NCBI RefSeq assembly: GCF_001499735.1
Contig: NZ_LN848257.1
Coordinates: 3,372,556 to 3,417,386, forward strand
DNA from: Thiocapsa sp. KS1
GTDB lineage: Bacteria > Pseudomonadota > Gammaproteobacteria > Chromatiales > Chromatiaceae
Direction: 5' to 3'
DNA: 44,831 nt
The notes beneath the pieces are model-generated. The model was not told where the DNA came from, made no database searches, and saw only the letters and a program-made list of their open reading frames with translations. Of this stretch, positions 1 to 8,358 are shown piece after piece. Numbering within the stretch: position 1 is the first letter of the stretch; every line of letters starts with the position of its first letter. The position numbers and the translations under genes were made by a program.

Positions 1-193
1 AGGTCTCGTGAGCGGCATAGATCTCGATGAGACGCTCGGCGATCGCCTCGATCCGTGCCTGCTCACGCGCGTCGGCCAGCTCGATCAGGCCGCGTTGCAG
101 AGACCAGTGAACGACCGCCTGCGTACCCAGCAGCACCAGGACGCAGGCGAGCAGGAGGGTTAGGAAGACCTTGGTGCGGATAGAAAAAGGCAT
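1..193 (-). CDS. BaeS-like sensor histidine kinase, N-terminal fragment (runs off left edge)
   Basis: The reading frame starts at the ATG at 193 on the minus strand and is still open at base 1, giving 64 residues. They comprise a short basic leader (MPFSIRTK), one hydrophobic segment at about residues 9-29, and a charged helix with the pattern QRGLIELADAREQARIE. Envelope-stress sensor kinases of the BaeS type begin this way: TM1, then the start of a periplasmic sensor region. The HAMP, kinase and ATPase domains would lie outside the window, so kinase identity is inferred from the N-terminus only. The gene points away from the response regulator at 807, and the two are separated by about 600 bases, so they need not be partners. 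Confidence 0.6.
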   Translation of the reverse strand, partial: MPFSIRTKVFLTLLLACVLVLLGTQAVVHWSLQRGLIELADAREQARIEAIAERLIEIYAAHET

Positions 194-806
194 CGTGACG
201 GAAGCTTCCGACCGGTGCACCGCGATGAAACGGCGCCATTCTTTGCGATCGCGTCCGACTCTCTTCGGTCGTGAAGACGAAGGGAAAATGTCGATGCGAG
301 CTGGTTTGCCTCTGCTCGGCGGATGTTGGTCCCGTAGGGTGCAATAAAAAAGGAAATTGGGGGAATCTCACCAAAAATACAATGCGTGTTCTGTGGTCGG
401 GTGGAGATCGGCGTGCAAGCGCCATCGACCCTGGCAATGCCTTGGTAATATCCTACCGCAGCAGGATAATCGAATCGATTCGTGTACTTTCATCAACAAA
501 ACGGTTGTCTTCCGGAACAGGGCGAAGCCCTGCCGTGCTCTTTCCGGCGAACACAATAATGCTTATGATAGATTCGGTTAATGTGTTTTCACTCGCGTCG
601 ATCATAATGGAACGAAATAATATTGCATCAACAATAACCACGCTCACGTGTCCGCTAAACGAATATCGTCAACGCTTGGCTTACAATATCGATTCGGCCA
701 CGGCAGCGCTTCAAGCGTGGAGTAAAGCAGCAACAACCGCCGCGTCGACCCGATTGGTCAGGACAACATGAATCCCGCGCATATCGGCAGAAAGGGAGAG
801 CTGTAG
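194..806. other. Long divergent intergenic region, AT-rich in its middle
   Basis: About 600 bases lie between the divergent sensor-kinase and response-regulator genes. The stretch around 540-680 is clearly AT-richer than its surroundings and contains promoter-like words such as TATGAT near 565. I could not pair these convincingly with a -35 box. One open frame (271-771) has no ribosome-binding site and a composition unlike a real protein. No RNA gene is visible. It probably holds the promoters of both neighbours. Confidence 0.4.
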
Positions 807-1475
807 ATGGCCCTGGATATGGGCGGTCACCAGACCGACAGCATCAGAATCGTCATTTTCGACGATCAGCCATTCATTCTCTTGGGTATCGAGCAGGTGT
901 TGTCCACCGAGCCGAACTTCAGCATTCAAGCATCCTGTACCGATGGGGCTCGGTGTCTCGAAGCCGTCGGGCGATCTCGACCGGACATCGTGATCCTTGA
1001 TCCGTCGCTCCCGAACAGCGCGGGATGGAGTCTCCTCGAGAATCTGGCGGAAAACGAACCCGCGACCAAGATCGTCATCCTCACGAGATCGCTGACCGAG
1101 ACGGAATTGCTGCAGGCCATGCGCCTCGGGGTTCGGGGCGTCATGTTGAAACAAATGGCCCCCTCACTGCTCGTTCAGTGCCTCCGCAAGGTCTATGCCG
1201 GCGAGCTATGGCACGAGAAGACGTCCTTCGGTCTCGCGTTCGATATGATGCTCAGGCGGGAGCGTCGGCAAAAGACGGTCGCCGATATCCTGACGCCTCG
1301 GGAGATCGAGCTCGCTCGGCTGGTCGCGACCGGATACGACACCTGCAAGATTGCCGCGCAGCTGAAGATTGCGCCGGGCACGGTGAAGGTTCACCTGCAC
1401 CGCATCTACATCAAGCTCGGCATCCGGAGCCGAGTTGAATTGACCAACTTCGTCAGAGACAACGGACTGTCGTGA
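807..1475 (+). CDS. NarL/FixJ-type response regulator (REC + LuxR HTH)
   Basis: A 222-residue two-domain regulator. The receiver domain (about 12-130) has the acidic pair D19/D20, phospho-acceptor D65 in DIVILDPSLPNSAG, T93 and K115, so it looks phosphorylatable. The C-terminal LuxR helix-turn-helix occupies about 162-212 (LTPREIELARLVATGYDTCKIA, then TVKVHLHRIYIKLGIRSR). It should bind DNA as a phosphorylation-induced dimer. A GGAGAG lies about 7 bases upstream of the ATG; the in-frame ATG at 819 is an alternative start. No kinase gene is in the same operon. Its targets are unknown. The tad locus 4 kb downstream is a possible target, but nothing in the sequence proves it. Confidence 0.85.
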   Translation: MALDMGGHQTDSIRIVIFDDQPFILLGIEQVLSTEPNFSIQASCTDGARCLEAVGRSRPDIVILDPSLPNSAGWSLLENLAENEPATKIVILTRSLTETELLQAMRLGVRGVMLKQMAPSLLVQCLRKVYAGELWHEKTSFGLAFDMMLRRERRQKTVADILTPREIELARLVATGYDTCKIAAQLKIAPGTVKVHLHRIYIKLGIRSRVELTNFVRDNGLS

Positions 1476-1535
1476 TGGACAGACGCGATCCCGCCTGTCG
1501 CGCTGCGATTGCCGAGCCGGACTCGCTGCCGTGTA

Positions 1536-4015
1536 CTAATAGACGTGCTCGATCACCGAAGGTACCTCGATCCGTCTCACCCCCTCGATCTCGATCCCCT
1601 CTCGAGGCTCGGGGTCGAGCAGAGAGCCGACCTGGTCTTCGCGGAGCCACTCCGGCACCGCAGTACTATCGGTCGATGATGCGAGTGTGCCGCTGGCCCG
1701 ATGGACCCTCACCTGCACCATGCCCGGTGGGACATCCGGGATCGCCTCCGGGCGTCCTGCCAAAACCTCTGCCATAAAATCCATCCACATCTCGATCGCG
1801 GCCTGGCCGCCGGTCTCGCCGGAACCCAAGGGGGAAAAGTCGTCGAATCCCATCCAGGCCGCGGTCGCGAAGTCCTTCTGATAGCCGCAGAACCAGGAAT
1901 CACGCACCTGGTCGGTGGTGCCCGTCTTACCGGCAAGATCCTCACGGCCGAGCGCCCGAGCGCGCGCACCCGTACCGACCCGTACGACATCCTGCAACAT
2001 GGTGTGCATCTGATAAGCCTCCGGTGCTCGCAGCACCCGCGTAGCCGCACGGCCCGGGACAGGCGCCGCATCGGTCGCCGCCGAGCGCCCCGGCTTGCGA
2101 AACCAGCACTCCTCGCAGGCCCGCCGGGGCGCGGTTTCGAAGACCGGTTTACCGTCGGCTTTCTCGATGCGCCGAATCAGATAGGGCTCGATCCGGTAGC
2201 CGCCGTTCGCAAACACGGCATAGGCGCCGGCCATTTGCAAAGGCGAGATCTCGGCGGTCCCGAGCGCGAGCGACAGACCGCGCGGCATGGCCGCGGGGTC
2301 GAAACCGAAGCGCGCGACAAAGCGGATGGCCTCGTCCACGCCGACCTGATCGAGCAGATCGATCACCGCCAGGTTGCGCGACTGCACCAACGCCGGGCGC
2401 AGTCGGATCGGCCCCAGGTTCTTGCCGTCGAAGTTGCGCGGCCGCCAGCCCTGCGATCCGCTCGCCACCCGCGAGACGGGCTCGTCACGGACCAGGCTCG
2501 CCGGCGTCCAGCCGGCATCCAAGGCGGCGGCATAGATGAAGGGTTTGAACGTCGATCCCGCCGGGCGGCGTGCATCCACGGCGCGGTTGAACTGGCTCTC
2601 CCCGAACGCGTAGCCGCCGACGATGGCCAGGATCGCCCCGTCGAGCGGCGACACCGAGACCAAGGCGCCGGAGACCGCAGGCCGTTGAGCGAGCATCCAG
2701 CGGCCCTCGGCATCTTGCTTCAGTCGCACCAGATCGCCGACCGAGAGGACATCGGTCATCGCCCGGGGGGGCGAGCCACGCCGATCGGCATCGCGAAACG
2801 GCCGCGCCCAGCGGACCTCTTCCGTGCGCAGGGCGACGCGCTGCCCCCGGCCGATATAGACCTCGGCGCGATCCCGCTGCACGCCGACCGAGATGCCCGC
2901 AGTCAGCCCGGCCACGCGATCGGCACCGTCCAGCACGCGATCGAGATCGGCATCCGACAGCCCATCCGCTCCATCTGCCGCATCCCGTTGCATCAGGTCG
3001 ATGCGGCGCTCGGGCCCGCGGTATCCATGGCGCTGGTCATAGGCCAGCAGCGCTCGCCGAACCGCATCCTGCGCGGCAAGCTGCGCCTCCGACGCGATGC
3101 TGGTCGTCACCCGATAGCCGGCGCGATACGCCTCCTCGCCGTAACGCGCGGCCATCTCACGTCGCACCATCTCGGCCGCATAACCCGCATCCAACTCCAA
3201 CTCGCGGCCATGAAGCCGAGCAGCGTCCGGCGCGGCGCGCGCCTCGCGATAGGCCGCGGGGTCGATCCGCCCCAGCTCCAGCATCCGCCCCAGCACATAG
3301 TCGCGCCGGATCCGTGCCCGCTGCGGATCCGAAACCGGGTTGTTGGTCGAGGGCGTCTTGGGGATGCCCGCGAGCATCGCTGCTTCGGCCAAGGTCAGCT
3401 CATCGAGCGTCTTGTCGTAATAAAGCGCCCCGCGGCGGCGACCCCGTAGGCACGATGTCCGAAGAAGATCTTGTTGAGATAGAGTGCCAGGATCTCCTCC
3501 TTCGAGAGGGTGCGCTCCAGATGCCAGGCGAGCAGGATCTCCGCAAACTTGCGATCGAAGGTCTTCTCGGAGGTCAGAAAGAGGTTGCGCGCCACCTGCA
3601 TGCTGATGGTGCTGCCGCCCTGCCGGGGCTCGCCGGTCCGCAGATACGCGAGTACGGCCCGCGCCAACCCGGCGACGTCGATCCCCTCGTGAGCAAAGAA
3701 CCGGCTGTCCTCGGCGGCCAGGAAGGCATCGATCAACAGGGGCGGAATGCGCTCGATCGGTACGGACTCGCGCCGCTCGATCCCGAATTCGCCCATCAGG
3801 AGTCCGTCTGCGGAGTAGATGCGCAGCGGCTCGTGCAGCCGGATGTCGGCCAGCAGGTCGCTGCGTTGCAGATCATGCAGGGTGATCGCCACGAAGACAG
3901 CAAGCGCGAAGAGCGCAAGCAGCGGCAGAACGAGCAGCAGGCCGACGACCGTCCCGACACGCCGTGCGAATCGCTCCGAACGCTCGGGCCTTCGGCCACG
4001 CAGCAAGGACGTCAC
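1536..4015 (-). pseudogene. mrcA: Penicillin-binding protein 1A (bifunctional GT51/transpeptidase), split by a one-base deletion
   Basis: Two frames together make one class A PBP. The 5' part (4015 down to about 3431) has an N-terminal TM segment (about 20-43), the GT51 catalytic Glu in EDSRFFAHEG, GGSTISMQVARN and LYLNKIFFGHRAYG. The 3' part carries LAEAAMLAGIPKTPS, an OB-like insert, the transpeptidase SxxK motif in AGSTFKPF, SxN in SRNL and the KTGTT box. They are joined by a frame change at the CCCC run at 3428-3431 (plus strand). With five C the protein would read on as GALYYDKTLDELTLAEAAML, exactly as in intact PBP1A. As given, translation stops 206 residues in, before the transpeptidase. 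It may be a real mutation or a homopolymer sequencing error. It lies 54 bases downstream of a lytic transglycosylase gene, probably co-transcribed. Confidence 0.88.
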
Positions 4016-4069
4016 CTCACCCTCGTTCCCGGATCACATCGGAGAAGACCGGCCGGGTCTCCGCCGCGC

Positions 4070-5131
4070 TTAGCCGGAGACACCCGTCTCGAAGAAACGC
4101 GTCTCCCAGTCGGTGTCCGCCTTGCCGGGTCCTTTCACGCCGGTGCCGGTCGAGCGGCCGCGGGAGATCCCGAGCGACGCGCCGTGCGCCGCGAGACCGT
4201 CCTCGGAGACACCGAGCACCTGCGCGACACGCTTCACATAGGCTTGCGTCTCCGCAAAGGGTGGCACGCCGCCGTGGCGCTTCACCGCCCCTTCACCCGC
4301 GTTGTATCCGGCCAGGGCGAGCTTGAGATCGCCGTCGAAGTGGTCGATCAGCCAGCGCAGATAGGCCATGCCTCCGTGCAGATTCTGTTGCGGATCGTAG
4401 GGGTCCACAACACCGAACCGCTTGGCCGTCGCCGGGATCAGCTGCATCAGACCCTGAGCCTGCTTGGGCGAAACCGCCTTCGGATTGAAGTTGGATTCGA
4501 CCTGAATGACCGCGAGCACCAGCTCCGGGTCGAGCCGATAGCTCGGCGCCAACTGCTCCACCATCGCGGCGATCTCCGCGCGGCGCGGATGACGGCCGAC
4601 GATGCCGGGCTTGGTCGCCTTGACCGGCTTCGCCGCGGGTTGAGCGCTCGCCACCGCGGGACGCGCCGCCGGTAGGGTTCGCGCGACCATCTGGTCGCGC
4701 AGAACACACTCCGGCTGAGCGGGGAAGCTGGTCGCCGAGAGATCCCAGCGCGCCAACATCTGTTTCGCCGGCTTGGAGTTGCCCGCCGACGCCTTGAGCA
4801 GCCAAGCCGCCGCCAGAACCTCGTCCTGCTTGCCGGCGAGTCGACGGCTGTAGATCTCGCCCAACCGGAACTGGGCCTCGGTGTGCCCGAGCCGCGCCGC
4901 CGCGCAGTAGAGCTGGATCGCGCGATCGATGCTCTGCTGGACCCGCACGCCGTATTGATGCTGCTTGCCCCATTCCAAGAGCAGGTCAGCATCGGTCGAT
5001 TCCATGAGCGCCTCGAAGGGCGGGGCTGCCGCGCCTCCTCGGATCGGCAGCATCGATAGGGACAAGAACATAACCAAGAGGCAGATAGTTCCAATCCGCC
5101 GATGCATGACTCCATGAACACTCATGCGCAA
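4070..5131 (-). CDS. Periplasmic lytic transglycosylase with Sel1-like repeats and an SLT domain
   Basis: 353 residues. An N-terminal signal peptide (hydrophobic about 15-34) is followed by an alpha-helical Sel1/TPR-like part (about 65-125; AARLGHTEAQFRLGEIYS), an Ala/Pro/Lys linker (about 150-180) and a C-terminal goose-lysozyme-like SLT domain (about 185-315). The catalytic Glu is E212 in VIQVESNFNPKAVS. The family signatures GLMQLIPATAKRFG and ALAGYNAGEGAV follow. It should cleave the MurNAc-GlcNAc bond in murein to give 1,6-anhydro ends. It lies just upstream of PBP1A on the same strand, which would couple wall cleavage and synthesis. In-frame ATG codons at residues 3 and 9 are possible alternative starts. 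Confidence 0.85.
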   Translation of the reverse strand: MRMSVHGVMHRRIGTICLLVMFLSLSMLPIRGGAAAPPFEALMESTDADLLLEWGKQHQYGVRVQQSIDRAIQLYCAAARLGHTEAQFRLGEIYSRRLAGKQDEVLAAAWLLKASAGNSKPAKQMLARWDLSATSFPAQPECVLRDQMVARTLPAARPAVASAQPAAKPVKATKPGIVGRHPRRAEIAAMVEQLAPSYRLDPELVLAVIQVESNFNPKAVSPKQAQGLMQLIPATAKRFGVVDPYDPQQNLHGGMAYLRWLIDHFDGDLKLALAGYNAGEGAVKRHGGVPPFAETQAYVKRVAQVLGVSEDGLAAHGASLGISRGRSTGTGVKGPGKADTDWETRFFETGVSG

Positions 5132-5716
5132 ACGACTCCTAAGACGATGCCCGATACGGTCGATTCAGGACGCCCCAAACACTCCTCGCAGGAGACCCGG
5201 GCCATAAGGCCATCTAGATAGCAGGAATGATGATCAATACCCGCGCAGGATAATCTGCGACCGCTCGATCATCATAGCAGGCAATGCAACCATCGGTAAT
5301 CGACCTTCCCCAGACTCCGTCGCTCTCCTGCTCGTCCTGCAGACCGGATCGGATTACGCTTTTATGCTGGCCATCCTCAGTAGTTTTCGGTATTTCCCCT
5401 GGACGTGGACCGAAGCATATTGCGTATCAACGCCCTGCTGCTCCGGCCGGATCCGATATCGCGTGACGACTTGGGTATCGTCGGGCTCAGCCGAGGTATA
5501 TATCGTTCGCTATAACATAAGCTAACTCTTCGCATATTGTTTCGTTTCAATGTACGGACATACTTTAACTCGCAGACGAGAACCAGGGGCGACCGGACAT
5601 AAGACGCCCGAGGTCTCGCAAGGCGACCGGATCCGATGGCTCGCACCCGAAGAAAGAAAAGGGTCCGGGCGCAGGACGCTAGGTACTGGCATCAACTGTA
5701 ATCGAGGATGAATCTC
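5132..5716. other. Leader/promoter region of the tad locus
   Basis: Nearly 600 bases lie between the divergent transglycosylase and flp genes. The stretch 5490-5570 is AT-rich (GGTATATATCG, CTATAACATAAG), as expected for a strong promoter, but I cannot place -35/-10 boxes with certainty. A short open frame (5284-5466) looks non-coding. The long distance to the first pilin start suggests an untranslated leader or several promoters. Confidence 0.4.
5687..5697 (+). promoter_or_regulatory. TGGCATCAACT motif, copy 1 (upstream of flp1)
   Basis: The 11-mer TGGCATCAACT lies 20 bases before the preferred flp1 start. The identical word occurs at 7000-7010 before the AAA+ ATPase gene. Two exact copies in 5' leaders of the same locus could be a regulator or RNA-binding site. 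It resembles half a sigma-54 box (TGGCA) but lacks the matching -12 GC. Confidence 0.3.
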
Positions 5717-5893
5717 ATGATCGCAATTCTGAAGAAGTTCTGGATGGATGAGGAAGGTGGCGAGGCCGTCGAGTGGCCGCTGGTTGTTGCCTTAATCGTT
5801 ATCGGTCTCGTTGTGCTTTGGCAGGGGTTGGGCACCGCGATCGGCAATGTCTTGCAGGCAATCATCGATGAGCTAACCGACGCGCTCGCCTAG
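5717..5893 (+). CDS. flp: Flp-type major pilin 1
   Basis: A 58-residue class IVb prepilin. It has a short charged leader (MIAILKKFWMDEEG), a prepilin peptidase site G|GEAVEW (cleavage between the glycines at about 14/15, Glu at +5, Trp at +6) and one hydrophobic helix (VVALIVIGLVVLW). Secreted through TadV processing and the Tad machine, it should polymerise into the Flp fibre. I prefer the ATG at 5717 to the one at 5708. GAGG at 5704-5707 directly abuts the first ATG but is correctly spaced (9 bases) from the second. Most Flp pilins have Tyr or Phe at +6; both pilins here have Trp. Confidence 0.88.
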   Translation: MIAILKKFWMDEEGGEAVEWPLVVALIVIGLVVLWQGLGTAIGNVLQAIIDELTDALA

Positions 5894-6016
5894 CGCCAGC
5901 GCCCTGAGCAACTGTCTCGCGGCATACGGGCGAGTAGATTGGGTCGAACTGACGCGGACGTCCGCCGAGCGCGAGGCGTTCGCGCCAGTTTTCGGCTGGC
6001 TACCCTAGAGGGTGGA

Positions 6017-6031
6017 AGCCTTCTAAAGGCT
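6017..6031 (+). other. Small hairpin between the two flp genes
   Basis: AGCCTT-CTA-AAGGCT forms a 6-bp stem with a 3-base loop. It is preceded directly by another short inverted repeat (ACCCT/AGGGT, 6002-6013). No T-run follows. It could partly terminate transcription or stabilise an abundant flp1 transcript relative to downstream genes. Confidence 0.35.
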
Positions 6032-6056
6032 CACTTCAATCACCGGACTCACGAAC

Positions 6057-6278
6057 ATGACTAGCCGTGATGATGAGTCGGATACGGTATTCTCGAGAAT
6101 CACGGCTGAACGGTGCAGGAAATTCTGCTCTGACGATCACGGCGGTGAGGCTGTCGAATGGCCTCTTATGGTCGCCTTGATCATCCTGATCGCGATTGGC
6201 GCATGGAGTCAGTTCCAAGACAACCTGGGCGAAGTGGTGACGGCCATCACGGAGGCGGTCACAGCTGTTTTGGATTAA
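6057..6278 (+). CDS. Flp-type pilin 2 (long leader)
   Basis: 73 residues with the same G|GEAVEWPL processing site and hydrophobic helix (MVALIILIAIGAW) as the first pilin. The leader before the site is about 29 residues, twice the usual length, and polar (MTSRDDESDTVFSRITAE). The C-terminal part (FQDNLGEVVTAITEAVTAVLD) is typical of Flp. It may be a second, perhaps minor, pilin. If the leader is over-called there is no good internal ATG to replace it, so the long leader seems genuine. Confidence 0.82.
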   Translation: MTSRDDESDTVFSRITAERCRKFCSDDHGGEAVEWPLMVALIILIAIGAWSQFQDNLGEVVTAITEAVTAVLD

Positions 6279-6356
6279 CTCGGGGTCCAAGCACGCAGCG
6301 CGTTTCATCAGGGGCGTCTCGACGCCGACCTAGGACGATTTTCTAATCCGCTGGAT

Positions 6357-6908
6357 TTGGACAAGACTTTGGCTGGAACGCCCTCAATCATCGCCGCTGT
6401 CATCGCGCTGTTCATCGTCTGGGCAGCAGCCTGGGTGGATCTGCGTACCCGACGGATTCCCAACCCGATTTCGCTTGCTGGCATCGGCCTTGGTCTGCTG
6501 ACTGCTCTTGAACTCGGCGGGATCGAAGGGCTCGTGCGGAGTTTTGCGGGGTTGGGGCTGGGAGCCGTCCTGCTGCTTCCCGGATACCTCTTACGTTCGA
6601 CCGGTGCGGGTGATGTAAAGCTCATGGCCGCCGTCGGTGCCTTGCTTGGACCCAAGGGTGTCCTCTTGGCGTTTGTAGTCGCCATTCTGAGCGGCGCTTT
6701 GATCGGGATCGGTTACGCGCTGACGGCTTGGCGCCTCAAGGGTGCACATAGCCCATTCGAACGCTACGGTCAAATGATGCGGTTTCTCTTCACGACGGGC
6801 CGCTTAAGTTACATTCCGCCTGCTGCGGACGAGATCATGGGTCAAAGGTTCGCTTTCGGTGTGCCGATTGCGATCGGGACAACAGTTGCCGCCTTCTGGC
6901 CGGCGTAA
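6357..6908 (+). CDS. tadV: Prepilin peptidase TadV/CpaA (A24 family)
   Basis: 183 residues with about five membrane segments. The two catalytic aspartates of type IV prepilin peptidases are D28 in AWVDLRTRRIPN and D86 in the GAGDVKL (GxGD) motif. It lacks the N-methylating domain of PilD, as expected for the short TadV type that processes Flp and TadE/TadF prepilins at the inner membrane. The start is TTG at 6357; no in-frame ATG or GTG with a good ribosome-binding site is nearby. It follows the two pilin genes. Confidence 0.85.
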   Translation: MDKTLAGTPSIIAAVIALFIVWAAAWVDLRTRRIPNPISLAGIGLGLLTALELGGIEGLVRSFAGLGLGAVLLLPGYLLRSTGAGDVKLMAAVGALLGPKGVLLAFVVAILSGALIGIGYALTAWRLKGAHSPFERYGQMMRFLFTTGRLSYIPPAADEIMGQRFAFGVPIAIGTTVAAFWPA

Positions 6909-6999
6909 GCTCGTTTCCCGAAAACGTGATGTCGGCCTGGTCTCGAAGAAACACTCTTGACGAGCGAACATTAAGGACGCTGGCTATATAGGCTGACAG

Positions 7000-7010
7000 T
7001 GGCATCAACT
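7000..7010 (+). promoter_or_regulatory. TGGCATCAACT motif, copy 2
   Basis: Identical to the 11-mer at 5687-5697. It lies about 30 bases before the ATPase start, within a 133-base gap following tadV that also holds GGCTATATAGGC. It may mark a second promoter or operator inside the tad locus. Confidence 0.3.
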
Positions 7011-7041
7011 CGATGGGTGCCCGAGGTCACGGACCACGAGA

Positions 7042-8346
7042 ATGGACAAAAGCAGTGCGAACACAACGACTGATCTGGCTCCCCGCCCCGGGTCACTGAG
7101 GGCGACCGGGCTTCCGGAGAATGTCTTGCCAGACCTCGTGGGCAAACATCTTGCCGAGGCGGGGGTGCTGGATCTCGCTGCATTGGCCCAGCGCCTGGGG
7201 CTTTTGGGGTCCTTGGTCGAAGAAGTGCTCGGCTTTCTCCGTGCGGAAGGACGCGTCGAGGTCTTGGGTGCACAAGGGGGCAGTCCCTTTGTTCGCTTCG
7301 GACTGACCGATCGCGGCCGCATCGCGGCAGCGAGCGCCTCGGCGCGGGATGGCTATGTCGGACCGGCACCTGTCACGCTTCCAGAGTATCGCCGTGTCGT
7401 AGACGCCCAATCCGTGCGTCTTTATCCACTGACCCGGGTGCAAGTCCACTCCGCCTTCGCCGACACCGTTATTCGTCCGGAGGTGCTCGACCGGCTCGGT
7501 CCGGCCGTCAACTCTGGCCGCCCGGTCTTTATCCACGGCGAGCCTGGAACGGGCAAGAGCTATATCGCCCGCCGGCTGAGTCGCCTGCTCGGGCCGCCCG
7601 TGCTGGTACCCTACGCCATCCTCTTCGGCGACAGTGTCGTACGCTGCTATGACCCCGGCGTGCATCGACCGGTTGATGAGGGTGTAGTGGCCCGATCCCT
7701 GATGCTGTGTGAAGGTTTCGACCCCCGTTATGTGCTTTGCGAGCGCCCGGTGATCGTGGCAGGGGGCGAGTTGACGCTCGACAGGCTCGACCTCGCCTTC
7801 GACCCGGCGACCCGCCTCTACCAAGCGCCGTTGCAGTTGCGCGCCAACAACGGCCTGCTGGTGATCGATGACTTGGGTCGTCAGCGGCTGCCGGCGGTTT
7901 CACTCTTCAACCGCTGGATCATTCCGCTTGAGGAGAATCAGGACCACCTCTCGGTGAAGACTGGCCAGCTCTTCACGGTGCCATTCGATCTTGTTCTGAT
8001 CTTCGCAACCAACTTCAATCCGCTGGAGCTCGCCGACCAGGCATTTCTGCGCCGCATCGGCTACAAGGTCCACTTCAAGGAATCGTCTCCTGAAGACTAT
8101 GCAGCCATTTTCGAACAGGAGTGCGAGAAGCGCGGGATTATTTACAATCCCGGGTTAGTGAGCTACCTCGTCGATGGGCTTCATGGTCCGCGAGGCGTCC
8201 CGCTGCTGGCCTGCCACCCGCGTGACCTCCTTGGATTGGCGGTGGACTACGTGACCTATACCGGCGAGCCAATGGGCGAGCCAGCATTGCTGTGGGCGTG
8301 GGACAGTTATTTCGTATCGGATGTCGATCAAACGCGGGCGCAGTAA
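7042..8346 (+). CDS. AAA+ ATPase of the tad locus (unnamed)
   Basis: 434 residues. A helical N-terminal region (about 25-105) looks like a small winged-helix module. A P-loop ATPase follows, with Walker A GEPGTGKS (166-173), Walker B LLVIDD (about 272-277) and a sensor-1-like FATNFNP. The C-terminal part contains HPRDLLGLAVDYVTY, resembling an AAA+ lid. Genes of this kind recur beside flp/tadV/rcpC in proteobacterial tad loci, but the role is undefined to my knowledge. It might remodel pilus components or a regulator. It is not TadA (459 aa, 12508) and lacks the GSPE secretion ATPase motifs. The gene lies 12 bases upstream of rcpC, so they are surely co-transcribed. Confidence 0.75.
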   Translation: MDKSSANTTTDLAPRPGSLRATGLPENVLPDLVGKHLAEAGVLDLAALAQRLGLLGSLVEEVLGFLRAEGRVEVLGAQGGSPFVRFGLTDRGRIAAASASARDGYVGPAPVTLPEYRRVVDAQSVRLYPLTRVQVHSAFADTVIRPEVLDRLGPAVNSGRPVFIHGEPGTGKSYIARRLSRLLGPPVLVPYAILFGDSVVRCYDPGVHRPVDEGVVARSLMLCEGFDPRYVLCERPVIVAGGELTLDRLDLAFDPATRLYQAPLQLRANNGLLVIDDLGRQRLPAVSLFNRWIIPLEENQDHLSVKTGQLFTVPFDLVLIFATNFNPLELADQAFLRRIGYKVHFKESSPEDYAAIFEQECEKRGIIYNPGLVSYLVDGLHGPRGVPLLACHPRDLLGLAVDYVTYTGEPMGEPALLWAWDSYFVSDVDQTRAQ

Positions 8347-8358
8347 TGGAGCGAAGCC

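Noticed and set aside
271-771. Open frame of 166 codons before the response regulator
   Set aside because: No ribosome-binding site, composition unlike a protein, and it crosses an AT-rich likely promoter region.
1701-3449. Long open frame antisense to the PBP1A gene
   Set aside because: Arg/His/Pro-rich shadow of a high-GC coding strand; the minus strand carries all PBP motifs.
5687-5702. Sigma-54 promoter before flp1
   Set aside because: TGGCA is present but there is no GC at the required -12 spacing.
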